This document shows, in pieces, positions 33,811 through 42,279 of a DNA stretch of 64,000 nucleotides. The notes under the pieces were generated by a model. That model saw nothing but the letters and a program-made list of their open reading frames with translations. It was not told where the DNA came from and ran no database searches. Source of the DNA: a virus; IMG/VR virus record IMGVR_UViG_3300037521_000345, positions 35,004 to 99,003 of that record. The stretch is one strand, 5' to 3'. Positions within the stretch are counted from its first letter, which is position 1. Every line of letters starts with the position of its first letter. Both the position numbers and the translations under genes were made by a program.

Positions 33811-34317
33811 ATGTCGAATGAATATTCACGATCGAATTTAGAAGAGATGACAGTAAAAGAACTTCGTCGTCTTTGTGTAGACAACCTGGCAATTCCAGGT
33901 ATGACAAAAAAGCGTAAAGATATTGTTATCGACGCTATCTTGAAAAATGCAAATGCAGGTCCTATCAAATCAGCTAAAACAGCTCCTGCCGAAACTTCCA
34001 TTAAACCAACGCCTGGACCAATTAAAGAGATGGACTTTACTGGCCACTCAATAATGAATAAACCCTATGAGTCATTTGGTAAGAAAACCACAACTACAAT
34101 CCAGGTAACTTGTGGTGCCAGCACAGGAGCTTTTCCTGTTGAAGGAAAAAGTGTTGCAGAAGTTGGTGAGTTCCTGCGTGAAGTTCTTAACGTAGATAAA
34201 TTATCCACTGGATTGGTCAATGGTAAAGAGGTTCGTGGTGATCACGTATTAAAGAATGGAGATAGTTTGGAATTTATGAAACCTTCCGGACGTAAGGGTG
34301 ATCGTAAGGGTTGCTAA
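33811..34317 (+). CDS. ubiquitin-like beta-grasp protein with N-terminal SAP/Rho-N-like domain
   Basis: 168 residues. Residues 8-46 ('LEEMTVKELRRLCVDNLAIP'...) look like a SAP/Rho-N helix-extended-loop-helix, a nucleic-acid-binding module. A Pro/Thr linker follows. Residues 93-158 have a beta-grasp profile: strands around 'TTTTIQVTCG' and 'GAFPVEG', a helix, 'VNGKEVRGDHVLKNGDSLEF', similar to ThiS/MoaD and PRTRC-C type Ubls. The tail GRKGDRKGC would need trimming to expose a C-terminal Gly, a job for the JAMM protease (inference). The gene looks richer in G/C and in CGT/GGT codons than its neighbours and is followed by a hairpin, suggesting high expression. Confidence 0.75.
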   Translation: MSNEYSRSNLEEMTVKELRRLCVDNLAIPGMTKKRKDIVIDAILKNANAGPIKSAKTAPAETSIKPTPGPIKEMDFTGHSIMNKPYESFGKKTTTTIQVTCGASTGAFPVEGKSVAEVGEFLREVLNVDKLSTGLVNGKEVRGDHVLKNGDSLEFMKPSGRKGDRKGC

Positions 34318-34332
34318 AATATTATCCCTGCA

Positions 34333-34361
34333 AGATGGGGATTCTATTTAGGTCCCCATCT
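34333..34361 (+). terminator. hairpin after the Ubl gene
   Basis: AGATGGGGA (34333-34341) pairs perfectly with TCCCCATCT (34353-34361) around an 11-base loop; the following tract is TATCTCTTCT, a poor T-run. Probably a terminator or attenuator that sets a separate mRNA end for the Ubl gene. Confidence 0.6.
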
Positions 34362-34388
34362 ATCTCTTCTGAAAGGAAACCTTAAACT

Positions 34389-35291
34389 TTGAACTTCTTT
34401 AATACTATAACAATAATTGGAACAGGAACATTAGGAGGACATCTTTGTAAACATCTTGCTGAAAGTTCAAAAGTATGTAAACTAATTTTAATTGATAAAG
34501 ATATTGTTGACACTAAAGATACAGAAGTTGGTATCTTTCAACCAGTGGATATTCATGAACCAAAAGTTCATGCACTATACCATAAATTTAAAAATTATAA
34601 TACAGAAATTGAACCAATGGTAGAATTTTATATAGATGGTATTACAAATTTACCAATATCAGATCTTACAATTGATTGTAGAAATATATTTGGAAAAAGA
34701 GATTTAAATATTGATATGAAAATGTTTATATCAGAAAGATTTCTAATATTAGATTTTGGAAAAAAGTATGAAAATGAAAATCAACGTAAAGGCGAATATT
34801 CTATTCAACTATCAGAACATGAAATAAGTAGAGCTGCATACTATGCTACAACTTTAATATGTAGTGATATATTGAAAGAACTATTAAAAAGTCAATCAAT
34901 AAAATATATTGATATTGATATTATACAAACAATAATGTTAAAAAGTATTAAAGAATCAAAACAAAAATCCAACATTATTTATGATTTAGATAAGGATACT
35001 AAAAGGTTGAGAAGAATTGATGAAGTTATACAACCTATATTAAAAAAGAATAAAACAACTTCTCTTAAAATAGCAGTCAAAGAAAGAAATTCAATTGTTA
35101 GAGAAGTTTTTAATATGCCAAAGTTTGCAGAAACGACATATAAAATAATTCCACAAGATAGTTTAAAACAACCAGAAGATGTAATTGATATTTTAAAAAA
35201 AGCAATTGAAGGTAAAAGTGAAACTTTAAAATTTCTACCAGTTCTTATAGATGATAAAATTCATATTTTAGAAGATACAGGAGGAGCATAA
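34389..35291 (+). CDS. second E1/ThiF-like Rossmann protein, 300 aa
   Basis: TTG start, with GAAAGGA upstream; no ATG lies near. 'ITIIGTGTLGGHLCKHL' (7-23) and 'LILIDKDIVDTKDTEVG' (32-48) are the glycine loop and Asp motif of the ThiF/E1 Rossmann fold, but the R-Q pair and an obvious catalytic cysteine are absent. It is therefore probably a partner or pseudo-E1, as in heterodimeric E1 enzymes. Overlaps the next gene (TAATG). Confidence 0.7.
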   Translation: MNFFNTITIIGTGTLGGHLCKHLAESSKVCKLILIDKDIVDTKDTEVGIFQPVDIHEPKVHALYHKFKNYNTEIEPMVEFYIDGITNLPISDLTIDCRNIFGKRDLNIDMKMFISERFLILDFGKKYENENQRKGEYSIQLSEHEISRAAYYATTLICSDILKELLKSQSIKYIDIDIIQTIMLKSIKESKQKSNIIYDLDKDTKRLRRIDEVIQPILKKNKTTSLKIAVKERNSIVREVFNMPKFAETTYKIIPQDSLKQPEDVIDILKKAIEGKSETLKFLPVLIDDKIHILEDTGGA

Positions 35292-35761
35292 TGGAACATC
35301 ATTTACAAATATTTGGTTCTAAAATTAGTCCAAGTGTTGATTATAATTTTTACTTTGAAAAAATAATTCCAAAATTTATTATTAAAGATGGAGTTCCAGA
35401 AGTTATAACTGATCTTCATGAAAAATATCATCTAGAAGGATTTATGATTAAGACTATTGGTAAAAAATTATTATCTGTTATGATATATGGAAGGCATCCA
35501 AATGTAGATATTAATACAGATGAACTTTGTTTAAAGGTTGAAGAAAAACGTACAGTTGTTACAGATATACAAGCTTTAAAAGATATATTAATCAATAGAC
35601 TCCAAGTTTGGTATTTCAATGACTGTCATTTTAGACCAGATGAATTTTTCTATAAAACAAAACCGGTTGATGGATTTATGAAAATAGATGTTAATTTTAA
35701 AAAGGGAGAAATATACGATGGAGAAGCACCCTTTAGACGAATATATCCAACTGAAGATTGA
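35291..35761 (+). CDS. E2-like (UBC-fold) conjugating enzyme candidate, 156 aa
   Basis: Residues 69-81 read HPNVDINTDELCL. In canonical E2 enzymes HPN, a short turn, then (I/L)-C-L is the catalytic signature, with eight residues from Asn to Cys; here it is nine (N71 to C80). A strand pair before it ('MIKTIGKKLLSVMIYG') and the helix after it ('DIQALKDILINRLQVW') also fit the UBC fold, and 156 residues is the usual E2 size. Together with the JAMM, E1 and Ubl genes this makes a conjugation pathway likely. No search was run; the fold call is by motif and context. Confidence 0.68.
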   Translation: MEHHLQIFGSKISPSVDYNFYFEKIIPKFIIKDGVPEVITDLHEKYHLEGFMIKTIGKKLLSVMIYGRHPNVDINTDELCLKVEEKRTVVTDIQALKDILINRLQVWYFNDCHFRPDEFFYKTKPVDGFMKIDVNFKKGEIYDGEAPFRRIYPTED

Positions 35762-35942
35762 AGAATTTATAAATCAACATGAATCACAAATTACAAAAAA
35801 AGATGCACAAATTATCATTAAATCTTTAATGCCATTTATTGATGAAATGGTATCAGAAAAAGTAAAATATCATTTTAAATTATTAGCAAATCATTTACTA
35901 GATACATTAAAATCTACAGAGGAGAAATTAAAAGATGCCTAG
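35718..35942 (+). CDS. hypothetical helical protein, 74 aa
   Basis: Start taken at the ATG at 35718 with AAGGGAG upstream, inside the end of the E2-like gene (44-base overlap). Product is Lys/Glu-rich and fully helical in appearance. Its end overlaps the beta' start by eight bases, so it bridges the Ubl cassette and the second RNA polymerase operon. Confidence 0.6.
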   Translation: MEKHPLDEYIQLKIEEFINQHESQITKKDAQIIIKSLMPFIDEMVSEKVKYHFKLLANHLLDTLKSTEEKLKDA

Positions 35943-38619
35943 AATTCTTAACTATAATGAATTTTGTGAACAATTACAGGATGTTCCGTCATTAAAAGTA
36001 ATAGCAAAAAAAAAGTTTCATCCTGAAGGTCTATTTTCTGAACAAATTTTTGGACCAGTAAAAAATTATACTTGTCAGTGTGGTATCTATTACGGACCAT
36101 CCAATGTAAAAACAGGAAGTAAATGTGATCTATGTAAAGTAGATATTGTTAATAGTGATGTAAGACGAACAAGATTTGCGAAAATAGTTTTACCATTTCC
36201 AATAGTCAATCCTTTATTTTATGATTTATTAGTTGAAATAGGTGGAAAGAATTTAAAATCAGCATTAGATGAGTTGATGAAAAATGAAAAAAGTTTTATG
36301 TATAGTGATGGTGTTGAGCATGTGGTTACATCGGATGAATCAAAAAGACCAAGAGAAGGAACTATCTATGAAAGAACAGATGCAATTTATAAATTAGTTA
36401 AAGATATTGCCACAGGATTAGCAAATGAAGGAATTGAAGAGTGGAAAATTGTTCTTGACAATATTGATAATCTATTAACTGACAAAGTAATTGTATTACC
36501 TCCAGATCTAAGACCAGCATCAAGAGGTGGAGGAGGTAAGCATTTAATGGATAAAATCAATAGATATTATGTTCAAATTTTAACTAATAAAAGTCTGATG
36601 CAAGGAACAATTTTAAATATCCAAAGAGATAAGAATCTATATTATACATACTTTAAATTGATACAAAAAAATGTAAACGAATTATATAACAGAATTCTCG
36701 AAAAGATGGCAAAAAAGGAAGGTTTAATTCGTGGAAATATTTTAGGAAAGAGAATAGATTTTTCAGGTCGAGCAGTAATTACACCTGATCCTTCTCTAAC
36801 ATTAACCGAATGTAAACTCCCTTACTTTATGGCATTGGAGATATATAAACTTCCAATTGCCAAACGAATAATAGAGTTAGAAAAATTTAAAGTATTAAAT
36901 GATGCTCTTGACTTTATTGATAATTGCATTGAATTTAAAAAATTTGATCTCTTTGAAATATGTAAAGATACAGTTGAAGGACAAATATGTATATTAAATA
37001 GACAACCATCGCTACATAGACTTGGAATGCTAGGTTTTGAAGTTCTAATTACATCAGATCAAGTTATTAAAATTCATCCATTAGTATGTCCTCCGTTTAA
37101 TGCAGATTTTGATGGAGATCAAATGGCAGTCTATGTTCCTATTACAGAAGGAGCTAAAAATGAAATATCTGAAAAAATGCTTGCAATTAATAATTTAAGC
37201 AGTCCATCAAATGAAAATTTAACAACCACTCCTAGTCAAGATATTATTTTAGGAATTTATTTCTTGACTAAAGGTATCTTTGATGGACAATTAGATGATG
37301 AGACAGGTCTATCTATTTTTAATAGCACGCTTCCAGAGAATTATCCAATCATTGATGAAACTGTTAATGAGAAGAAATTATTAGATATTTTAAATGATAT
37401 AAAAGATAATTATTCAAATGATGAAATTATTAGAGTTTTAGATACTATTAAAACAGTTGGATTTACATATGCAACATTGTTTGGTTGTACTATGTCATTA
37501 GAAAATTTTCAATCTAAAAAATTAACAGATTTAAGAGATAAAATATTTACAAAAAATACAATTAGAGATCAATTAATCGCATTATCAAATAAAGGAATTA
37601 CAAAAGCATTAAGAGATAATTTTGAATATTCATATATGATTGAATCTGGTGCCAGAGGTAGTTGGGATCAAGTTAAACAAATTATTATGACCCGAGGATT
37701 TGTATCGAATTTCGATGGAGAGATTCTTCCAACTCCTATTAAACATAACCTAGTTGAAGGTTTAACTGAAAAAGAATTTTTCTTTTCAACATATGGATGT
37801 CGAAAGGGACTCCTTGATATTGCATTAAATACAGGGACATCAGGATATCTTTCAAGAAAATTAATTTTCACTTGTGCTAATTTACAAATTGATACAAATT
37901 TAGATGACTGTGGAACAACTGATCTTCTTGAAGTTTATGTTAAAACCGAAAGAAAAGCAAGAATGTTAATCAATAAATATCAATCAACTGAAACAGGTTT
38001 GGAAGTAATTACTAAACAAAATTATAAAAATATAATTGGAAAAACAATTTGGATACGAAGTCCAATATTATGTAAGTCGCCTAAACTATGTTGCAAATGC
38101 TATGGAGATTTATATAAAAAACTCAATAGTCGATTTGTTGGAATCATAGCTGCACAGACTCTTGGTGAACGAGGGACTCAATTGGTTCTTAGAACTTTTC
38201 ATACATCAGGATCAGCTGTTATAAAAGGTGAATCTCAAGAAGATGGTTCATTAAAGCAAAAAGATATTATTGGGGATTTAGCAACTGTATCACAAATTCT
38301 ACATAAATTCAAAAATAAAATATATACTGATATAGTTCAAGAATTATTTGAAGTATATAATAAAGACATTTATCATGTCCATTATGAATGTGTTGTTGCT
38401 CAATTAATGTGGAAAGATTATAAGAAATGGAGACTTATAAAAGATAGACATTTATATGCTTCAGATTATTATTCAATACAGTCAGTTCCAAATCAAGAAA
38501 GTTGGATATTAGCAATGGCATTCTCAAATCCTAAAAAGAGTATCTTACATGGAATTTTAAATGAGGGAAAATACTCAGGTATAATGGATAAAATTCTAAA
38601 AGGGGAAAAAATAGTATGA
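35935..38619 (+). CDS. RNA polymerase beta' subunit, complete (second RNAP set)
   Basis: 894 residues in one chain. N-terminal 'GLFSEQIFGPVKNYTCQCG' with a four-Cys zinc site (CQCG ... CDLC), 'NILGKRIDFSGRAVITPDP', 'LNRQPSLHRLGM', catalytic NADFDGDQMAV near residue 390, trigger/bridge region 'GCRKGLLDIALNTGTSGYLS', a second Cys cluster 'CCKCYGDL' and 'TLGERGTQLVLRTFHTSG'. Bacterial RpoC is about 1400 residues, so this is a compact version. Unlike the split subunits of phiKZ-like phages it is unbroken. Forms the second polymerase with the beta at 39250. Confidence 0.95.
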   Translation: MPRILNYNEFCEQLQDVPSLKVIAKKKFHPEGLFSEQIFGPVKNYTCQCGIYYGPSNVKTGSKCDLCKVDIVNSDVRRTRFAKIVLPFPIVNPLFYDLLVEIGGKNLKSALDELMKNEKSFMYSDGVEHVVTSDESKRPREGTIYERTDAIYKLVKDIATGLANEGIEEWKIVLDNIDNLLTDKVIVLPPDLRPASRGGGGKHLMDKINRYYVQILTNKSLMQGTILNIQRDKNLYYTYFKLIQKNVNELYNRILEKMAKKEGLIRGNILGKRIDFSGRAVITPDPSLTLTECKLPYFMALEIYKLPIAKRIIELEKFKVLNDALDFIDNCIEFKKFDLFEICKDTVEGQICILNRQPSLHRLGMLGFEVLITSDQVIKIHPLVCPPFNADFDGDQMAVYVPITEGAKNEISEKMLAINNLSSPSNENLTTTPSQDIILGIYFLTKGIFDGQLDDETGLSIFNSTLPENYPIIDETVNEKKLLDILNDIKDNYSNDEIIRVLDTIKTVGFTYATLFGCTMSLENFQSKKLTDLRDKIFTKNTIRDQLIALSNKGITKALRDNFEYSYMIESGARGSWDQVKQIIMTRGFVSNFDGEILPTPIKHNLVEGLTEKEFFFSTYGCRKGLLDIALNTGTSGYLSRKLIFTCANLQIDTNLDDCGTTDLLEVYVKTERKARMLINKYQSTETGLEVITKQNYKNIIGKTIWIRSPILCKSPKLCCKCYGDLYKKLNSRFVGIIAAQTLGERGTQLVLRTFHTSGSAVIKGESQEDGSLKQKDIIGDLATVSQILHKFKNKIYTDIVQELFEVYNKDIYHVHYECVVAQLMWKDYKKWRLIKDRHLYASDYYSIQSVPNQESWILAMAFSNPKKSILHGILNEGKYSGIMDKILKGEKIV

Positions 38620-38837
38620 AAGAACTAGAGCAAGAATTGCTTGACCGTTATGCAGACTACAGAGATCCAGATTCTAACTGGATAAAAACAAATCTACCAG
38701 ATGAGTTAAATGATACTGGAGCAAAAGATTTTATAATAAAACCTCATGATGCAAAATCAGTTAGTCAGGTTAATTCATTTACAATATATTATGAGGTTAA
38801 AGGAAAAAGAATTGTTAAATTTGTAAGGAGAATATAA
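38616..38837 (+). CDS. hypothetical protein, tandem paralogue 1, 73 aa
   Basis: Overlaps the beta' stop (ATGA). Acidic, with 'IKPHDAKSVSQVNSFTIYYE' near the C-terminus, a segment that is repeated in recognisable form in the next protein. Not recognised otherwise. Lying inside an RNAP operon, a small accessory role is possible. Confidence 0.6.
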   Translation: MKELEQELLDRYADYRDPDSNWIKTNLPDELNDTGAKDFIIKPHDAKSVSQVNSFTIYYEVKGKRIVKFVRRI

Positions 38838-39064
38838 TGAAAGAATTAAATAATCAAGAATTAAGAGATGAAATAATTGAACTTTTCCTTAGTGATTCAA
38901 TAGATAATTGGACCAAAAGTCCATCAGTTTATGATCTATCTAATTGTGGTCAATTAGATATTGAAATAGAACCAGACGATGCAAAAAGTATTGATGAAAT
39001 AAAACAGTTTAAAATAATAGAAACTGTAATGGGATCAGAAACACTAGAATTTACAAGGAAATAA
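38837..39064 (+). CDS. hypothetical protein, tandem paralogue 2, 75 aa
   Basis: Starts at the last base of the previous stop. Shares the start MKEL and the segment 'IEPDDAKSIDEIKQFKIIE' with paralogue 1, so the two arose by duplication and then diverged strongly. No motif. Confidence 0.6.
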   Translation: MKELNNQELRDEIIELFLSDSIDNWTKSPSVYDLSNCGQLDIEIEPDDAKSIDEIKQFKIIETVMGSETLEFTRK

Positions 39065-39066
39065 TA

Positions 39067-39246
39067 ATGAGAGATCCGAATAGAATACATGAGATGTTAA
39101 GAGTAATATCGAAGGTCTGGTATAAACATCCAGACCTTCGATTAGGTCAATTAATATTAAATGCAGTTACAATTAATCCAAATCTGTATTATATGGAAGA
39201 TGAACAGCTATTAGAATATTTAAAAAAGACTTATAAGGAGGAGTAG
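39067..39246 (+). CDS. small protein, 59 aa
   Basis: ATG two bases after the previous stop. The product contains 'VWYKHPDLRLGQLILNAV' and 'YYMEDEQLLEYL', a pattern shared by short uncharacterised bacterial and phage proteins (PDLRLGQLI...ED). The coding sequence encloses a perfect 13-base inverted repeat (39108-39120 / 39130-39142). It is followed directly by the beta gene. Confidence 0.62.
   Translation: MRDPNRIHEMLRVISKVWYKHPDLRLGQLILNAVTINPNLYYMEDEQLLEYLKKTYKEE
39108..39142 (+). repeat. perfect 13-bp inverted repeat inside a coding region
   Basis: ATCGAAGGTCTGG (39108-39120) and CCAGACCTTCGAT (39130-39142) around the loop TATAAACAT. It is the strongest short hairpin in the RNAP operon and lies between beta' and beta. 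It has no T-run, so an RNA-processing site or attenuator is more likely than a terminator. Confidence 0.6.
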
Positions 39247-39249
39247 AAT

Positions 39250-42200
39250 TTGAAACTAAAAAATCCAGTTTTTAAAATTCAAAGTGAAGATAATAATATC
39301 TTCACAATTCGTAAAAAGGACCAAGAGCTTATACTACCAGTGACAAAAGTTATACTCCAACCTGCAATTGATTTAGGATTTACACTAAATGAACTTACAT
39401 TAAAAGAGTCTAGATTTTCATCAGGAGAGTTATCAAAAACAGTCAAACAAAATCTCACAATCAAGTTACAAAAAGGAACTTCTAATATTGATTTAAGTTT
39501 ACACATTCCTAAATTGATAGATGATAATTATATTATAATTAATGGTCGTAGAAAAATTCCTCTATTTCAGTTATTTGATATTCCAATTGTTACGAGAGGA
39601 GAAAATATAAAACTACGAACCAATGTGGCAACATTAACAATTTTAAAAGATAGAGAACAACCATTTGTTAAAGTTAGTTTTTTAGGAAAAAAAGTTCCTC
39701 TATCAATATTAATGTTTGCGTATTATGGAATTGAAGGAATGATAAACAATAAGGAATTAGATCTTCCAAATGTTAAAATTCAAGATTTAGATGATAATAT
39801 TTTAATGGATCTATTAATAAAGGAGTGTAAACTTATCTATGATGAATTACAAAGCAACACCACACAAGATGATTTTATTTTAGAAATAGGAAGAGCATAT
39901 TCAAAATATAATTCTAAATCTAAAGGTCATGATATTATTTATGCTCTCGATCTAATTCCACAGGTTGATATATTTACAAAAACTTTTTTGACAACAGGAT
40001 CATTATTAGGCGAATTAATTTATACAATTAAGACAGGCGATGTGAGCGATATATTATTTACAAATAAAAGAGTTAGATGTTTTGAGTATATGATTTTTTC
40101 AAGGATATCAAAAATTATATTTGATTTATGCTTTTCAAATAGAACAGCTAAACAACCAAAATTCAACACAAATACAACTCAAATATTAAGTGAATGTAAC
40201 GTTTCAGATATTGTTCAATTTGATTTTTCAATAAATCCTATTGAGGAATTAACAAAATTATCAAGGATAAGTCTTCTCGGTCCAGGAGGATTTAAAAGAG
40301 AAAATATTCCAAAACATTTAAGAGATATATGCCCCACAATGTTTGGTCGTATTTGTCCCGTAGACACCCCAGACCGCGATAATTGCGGAGTTCTACAGAA
40401 CTTAATACCTAATGTCAAGTTAGACCAACATCTCCGATTTACGAATGAAATATGCGAGAAACAACCCATATCAATACCTGTATCTCTCACTCCATTTTGT
40501 GAGCATGACGATCAAACAAGATTGCAAATGGCATCATCACAAATGAGACAATCTATTATGTTAAAAGAATTTGATCAACCAATGATTAAATCAGGTTGTG
40601 AAGGATTATATACAGATTATACACAGTTCATTAAACGTGCTAAAAAGAATGGGGAAGTCACTCATCTAGATGAGAAGTATTTGATGGTTGTATATGATGA
40701 TAAAACAATTGATATCTTTGATGTTGAATATAGAAATATCTATGTTGAACATATGGATATTATGAAACTCTATGTTAACGTAGGTGATAAATTTAAAGCT
40801 GGGGATATATTAGCAGAAAGTAATTTTGTTCAAGATGGCGAAATTAATTTTGGTAGAAATCTATTAACAGGAGTGATGATTTATTATGGATGGAACTATG
40901 AAGATGGAATTATCATATCTGATAAATTAATACAAAATGATGCTTTTACATCAGTCCATTTTAAAGATTTATCATTTGTAATCCCTCCAATTAAAGTTTT
41001 GATATCTCTATCAGAAAATGAATACAGACCATTACCAAAAGCTCTTGAAAAAATTGGTCAAGGAGATACTTATGCAATTTTAAAAACTCTTTCACTTGAT
41101 GATTTTTATTCTGTTTTTACAGAAAGCTCTAAATTAGTAGCAGAAAAATCATATATAATACCCAAGATAAAAATATTTGCAAATGAATGGAATACAGATA
41201 TTCCTGAATATAAAGAGTGGGTAGAAAAGACTATTGAAACACAACAGAAAAAAGAGTCAATCTTTAGAACAATAATTAAAGAAAAGTTACCAAGAGAACA
41301 AGCAATAAAATTTATAAGAGAAAGAGATTTAGAACTTTTCTCATTCGTTGGTAAATATAAAATTAAGAAAGAAAAAATAAATGGAATATATGTAGAGATA
41401 TCTGGAATTCATTTTAGATCAATCAAGGTTGGAGATAAGATCGCAAATAGACATGGGAATAAAGGAGTTATATCTAAAATATTACCTCAAGAGATGATGC
41501 CACAATTAGAGGATGGTAGACATTTAGATGTTTGTATTAATCCATTAGGTATTATATCTAGAATGAATATTGGTCAACTATTTGAACTACATCTAACAAT
41601 GTCATTATATGATCTACAACAAAATGCATTACAAATGTTAAAGAAAGAAAAACCACAAGATCAGATCAAAAATTATTTAACTGGATATATTCAAATTGTT
41701 GATAAAACAAAAGATAGTTGGTATACAAAACAATTTGTAGAACAGCTTCCAGATATTATAGATATTCCCTTTATTAAGGCATTTTCATTAATACAACCTC
41801 CATTTGAATCTTGTCATTCAGAGGATTTAGAAAAAGCATTAAAATATACAAATACAGGATTTACATATAAACTATATGATCCAATTGTAAGAAAGAATTT
41901 TTTAAATCAAATTTCAGTTGGATATATATATTTTTTAAGAATGGTTCATATAGCAGAAGAAAAGTTGGCAGCAAGAGGAATTGGTTCGTATGCAAAACGA
42001 ACATTACAACCACTGGGTGGGAGAAAAAATAAAGGTGGTCAGAGATGTGGTGAAATGGAAACTGCTTGTATTATCGGACATGATGCTCCAAAGAATTTAT
42101 TTGAATTCTTAACAACAAAATCAGACTGTATAGATTTAAAAAATGATTACATTAGAAATTATATTAATACTGGACGAGTAGTAAAAACTGAAGATTTAGA

Positions 42201-42279
42201 TCCAATGCCAGAATCAGTTAAATTATTAAATTCATATTTAACAGTATTAGGGGTAGATTATCATGGCAGTTCAAAATGA
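39250..42279 (+). CDS. RNA polymerase beta subunit, complete (second RNAP set)
   Basis: 1009 residues. TTG start, supported by AAGGAGGAG eight bases upstream and no nearby ATG. Motifs: 'GPGGFKRENIPKHLRDI', 'FGRICPVDTPDRDNCG', 'YGWNYEDGIIISD', 'GDKIANRHGNKGVIS', 'INPLGIISRMNIGQ' and 'GGRKNKGGQRCGEMETACI'. It lacks the 350-residue N-terminal extension of the first beta, so the two polymerases are clearly distinct. Unsplit, in contrast to many giant-phage beta subunits. No alpha, omega or sigma gene was recognised in the window. Confidence 0.95.
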   Translation: MKLKNPVFKIQSEDNNIFTIRKKDQELILPVTKVILQPAIDLGFTLNELTLKESRFSSGELSKTVKQNLTIKLQKGTSNIDLSLHIPKLIDDNYIIINGRRKIPLFQLFDIPIVTRGENIKLRTNVATLTILKDREQPFVKVSFLGKKVPLSILMFAYYGIEGMINNKELDLPNVKIQDLDDNILMDLLIKECKLIYDELQSNTTQDDFILEIGRAYSKYNSKSKGHDIIYALDLIPQVDIFTKTFLTTGSLLGELIYTIKTGDVSDILFTNKRVRCFEYMIFSRISKIIFDLCFSNRTAKQPKFNTNTTQILSECNVSDIVQFDFSINPIEELTKLSRISLLGPGGFKRENIPKHLRDICPTMFGRICPVDTPDRDNCGVLQNLIPNVKLDQHLRFTNEICEKQPISIPVSLTPFCEHDDQTRLQMASSQMRQSIMLKEFDQPMIKSGCEGLYTDYTQFIKRAKKNGEVTHLDEKYLMVVYDDKTIDIFDVEYRNIYVEHMDIMKLYVNVGDKFKAGDILAESNFVQDGEINFGRNLLTGVMIYYGWNYEDGIIISDKLIQNDAFTSVHFKDLSFVIPPIKVLISLSENEYRPLPKALEKIGQGDTYAILKTLSLDDFYSVFTESSKLVAEKSYIIPKIKIFANEWNTDIPEYKEWVEKTIETQQKKESIFRTIIKEKLPREQAIKFIRERDLELFSFVGKYKIKKEKINGIYVEISGIHFRSIKVGDKIANRHGNKGVISKILPQEMMPQLEDGRHLDVCINPLGIISRMNIGQLFELHLTMSLYDLQQNALQMLKKEKPQDQIKNYLTGYIQIVDKTKDSWYTKQFVEQLPDIIDIPFIKAFSLIQPPFESCHSEDLEKALKYTNTGFTYKLYDPIVRKNFLNQISVGYIYFLRMVHIAEEKLAARGIGSYAKRTLQPLGGRKNKGGQRCGEMETACIIGHDAPKNLFEFLTTKSDCIDLKNDYIRNYINTGRVVKTEDLDPMPESVKLLNSYLTVLGVDYHGSSK

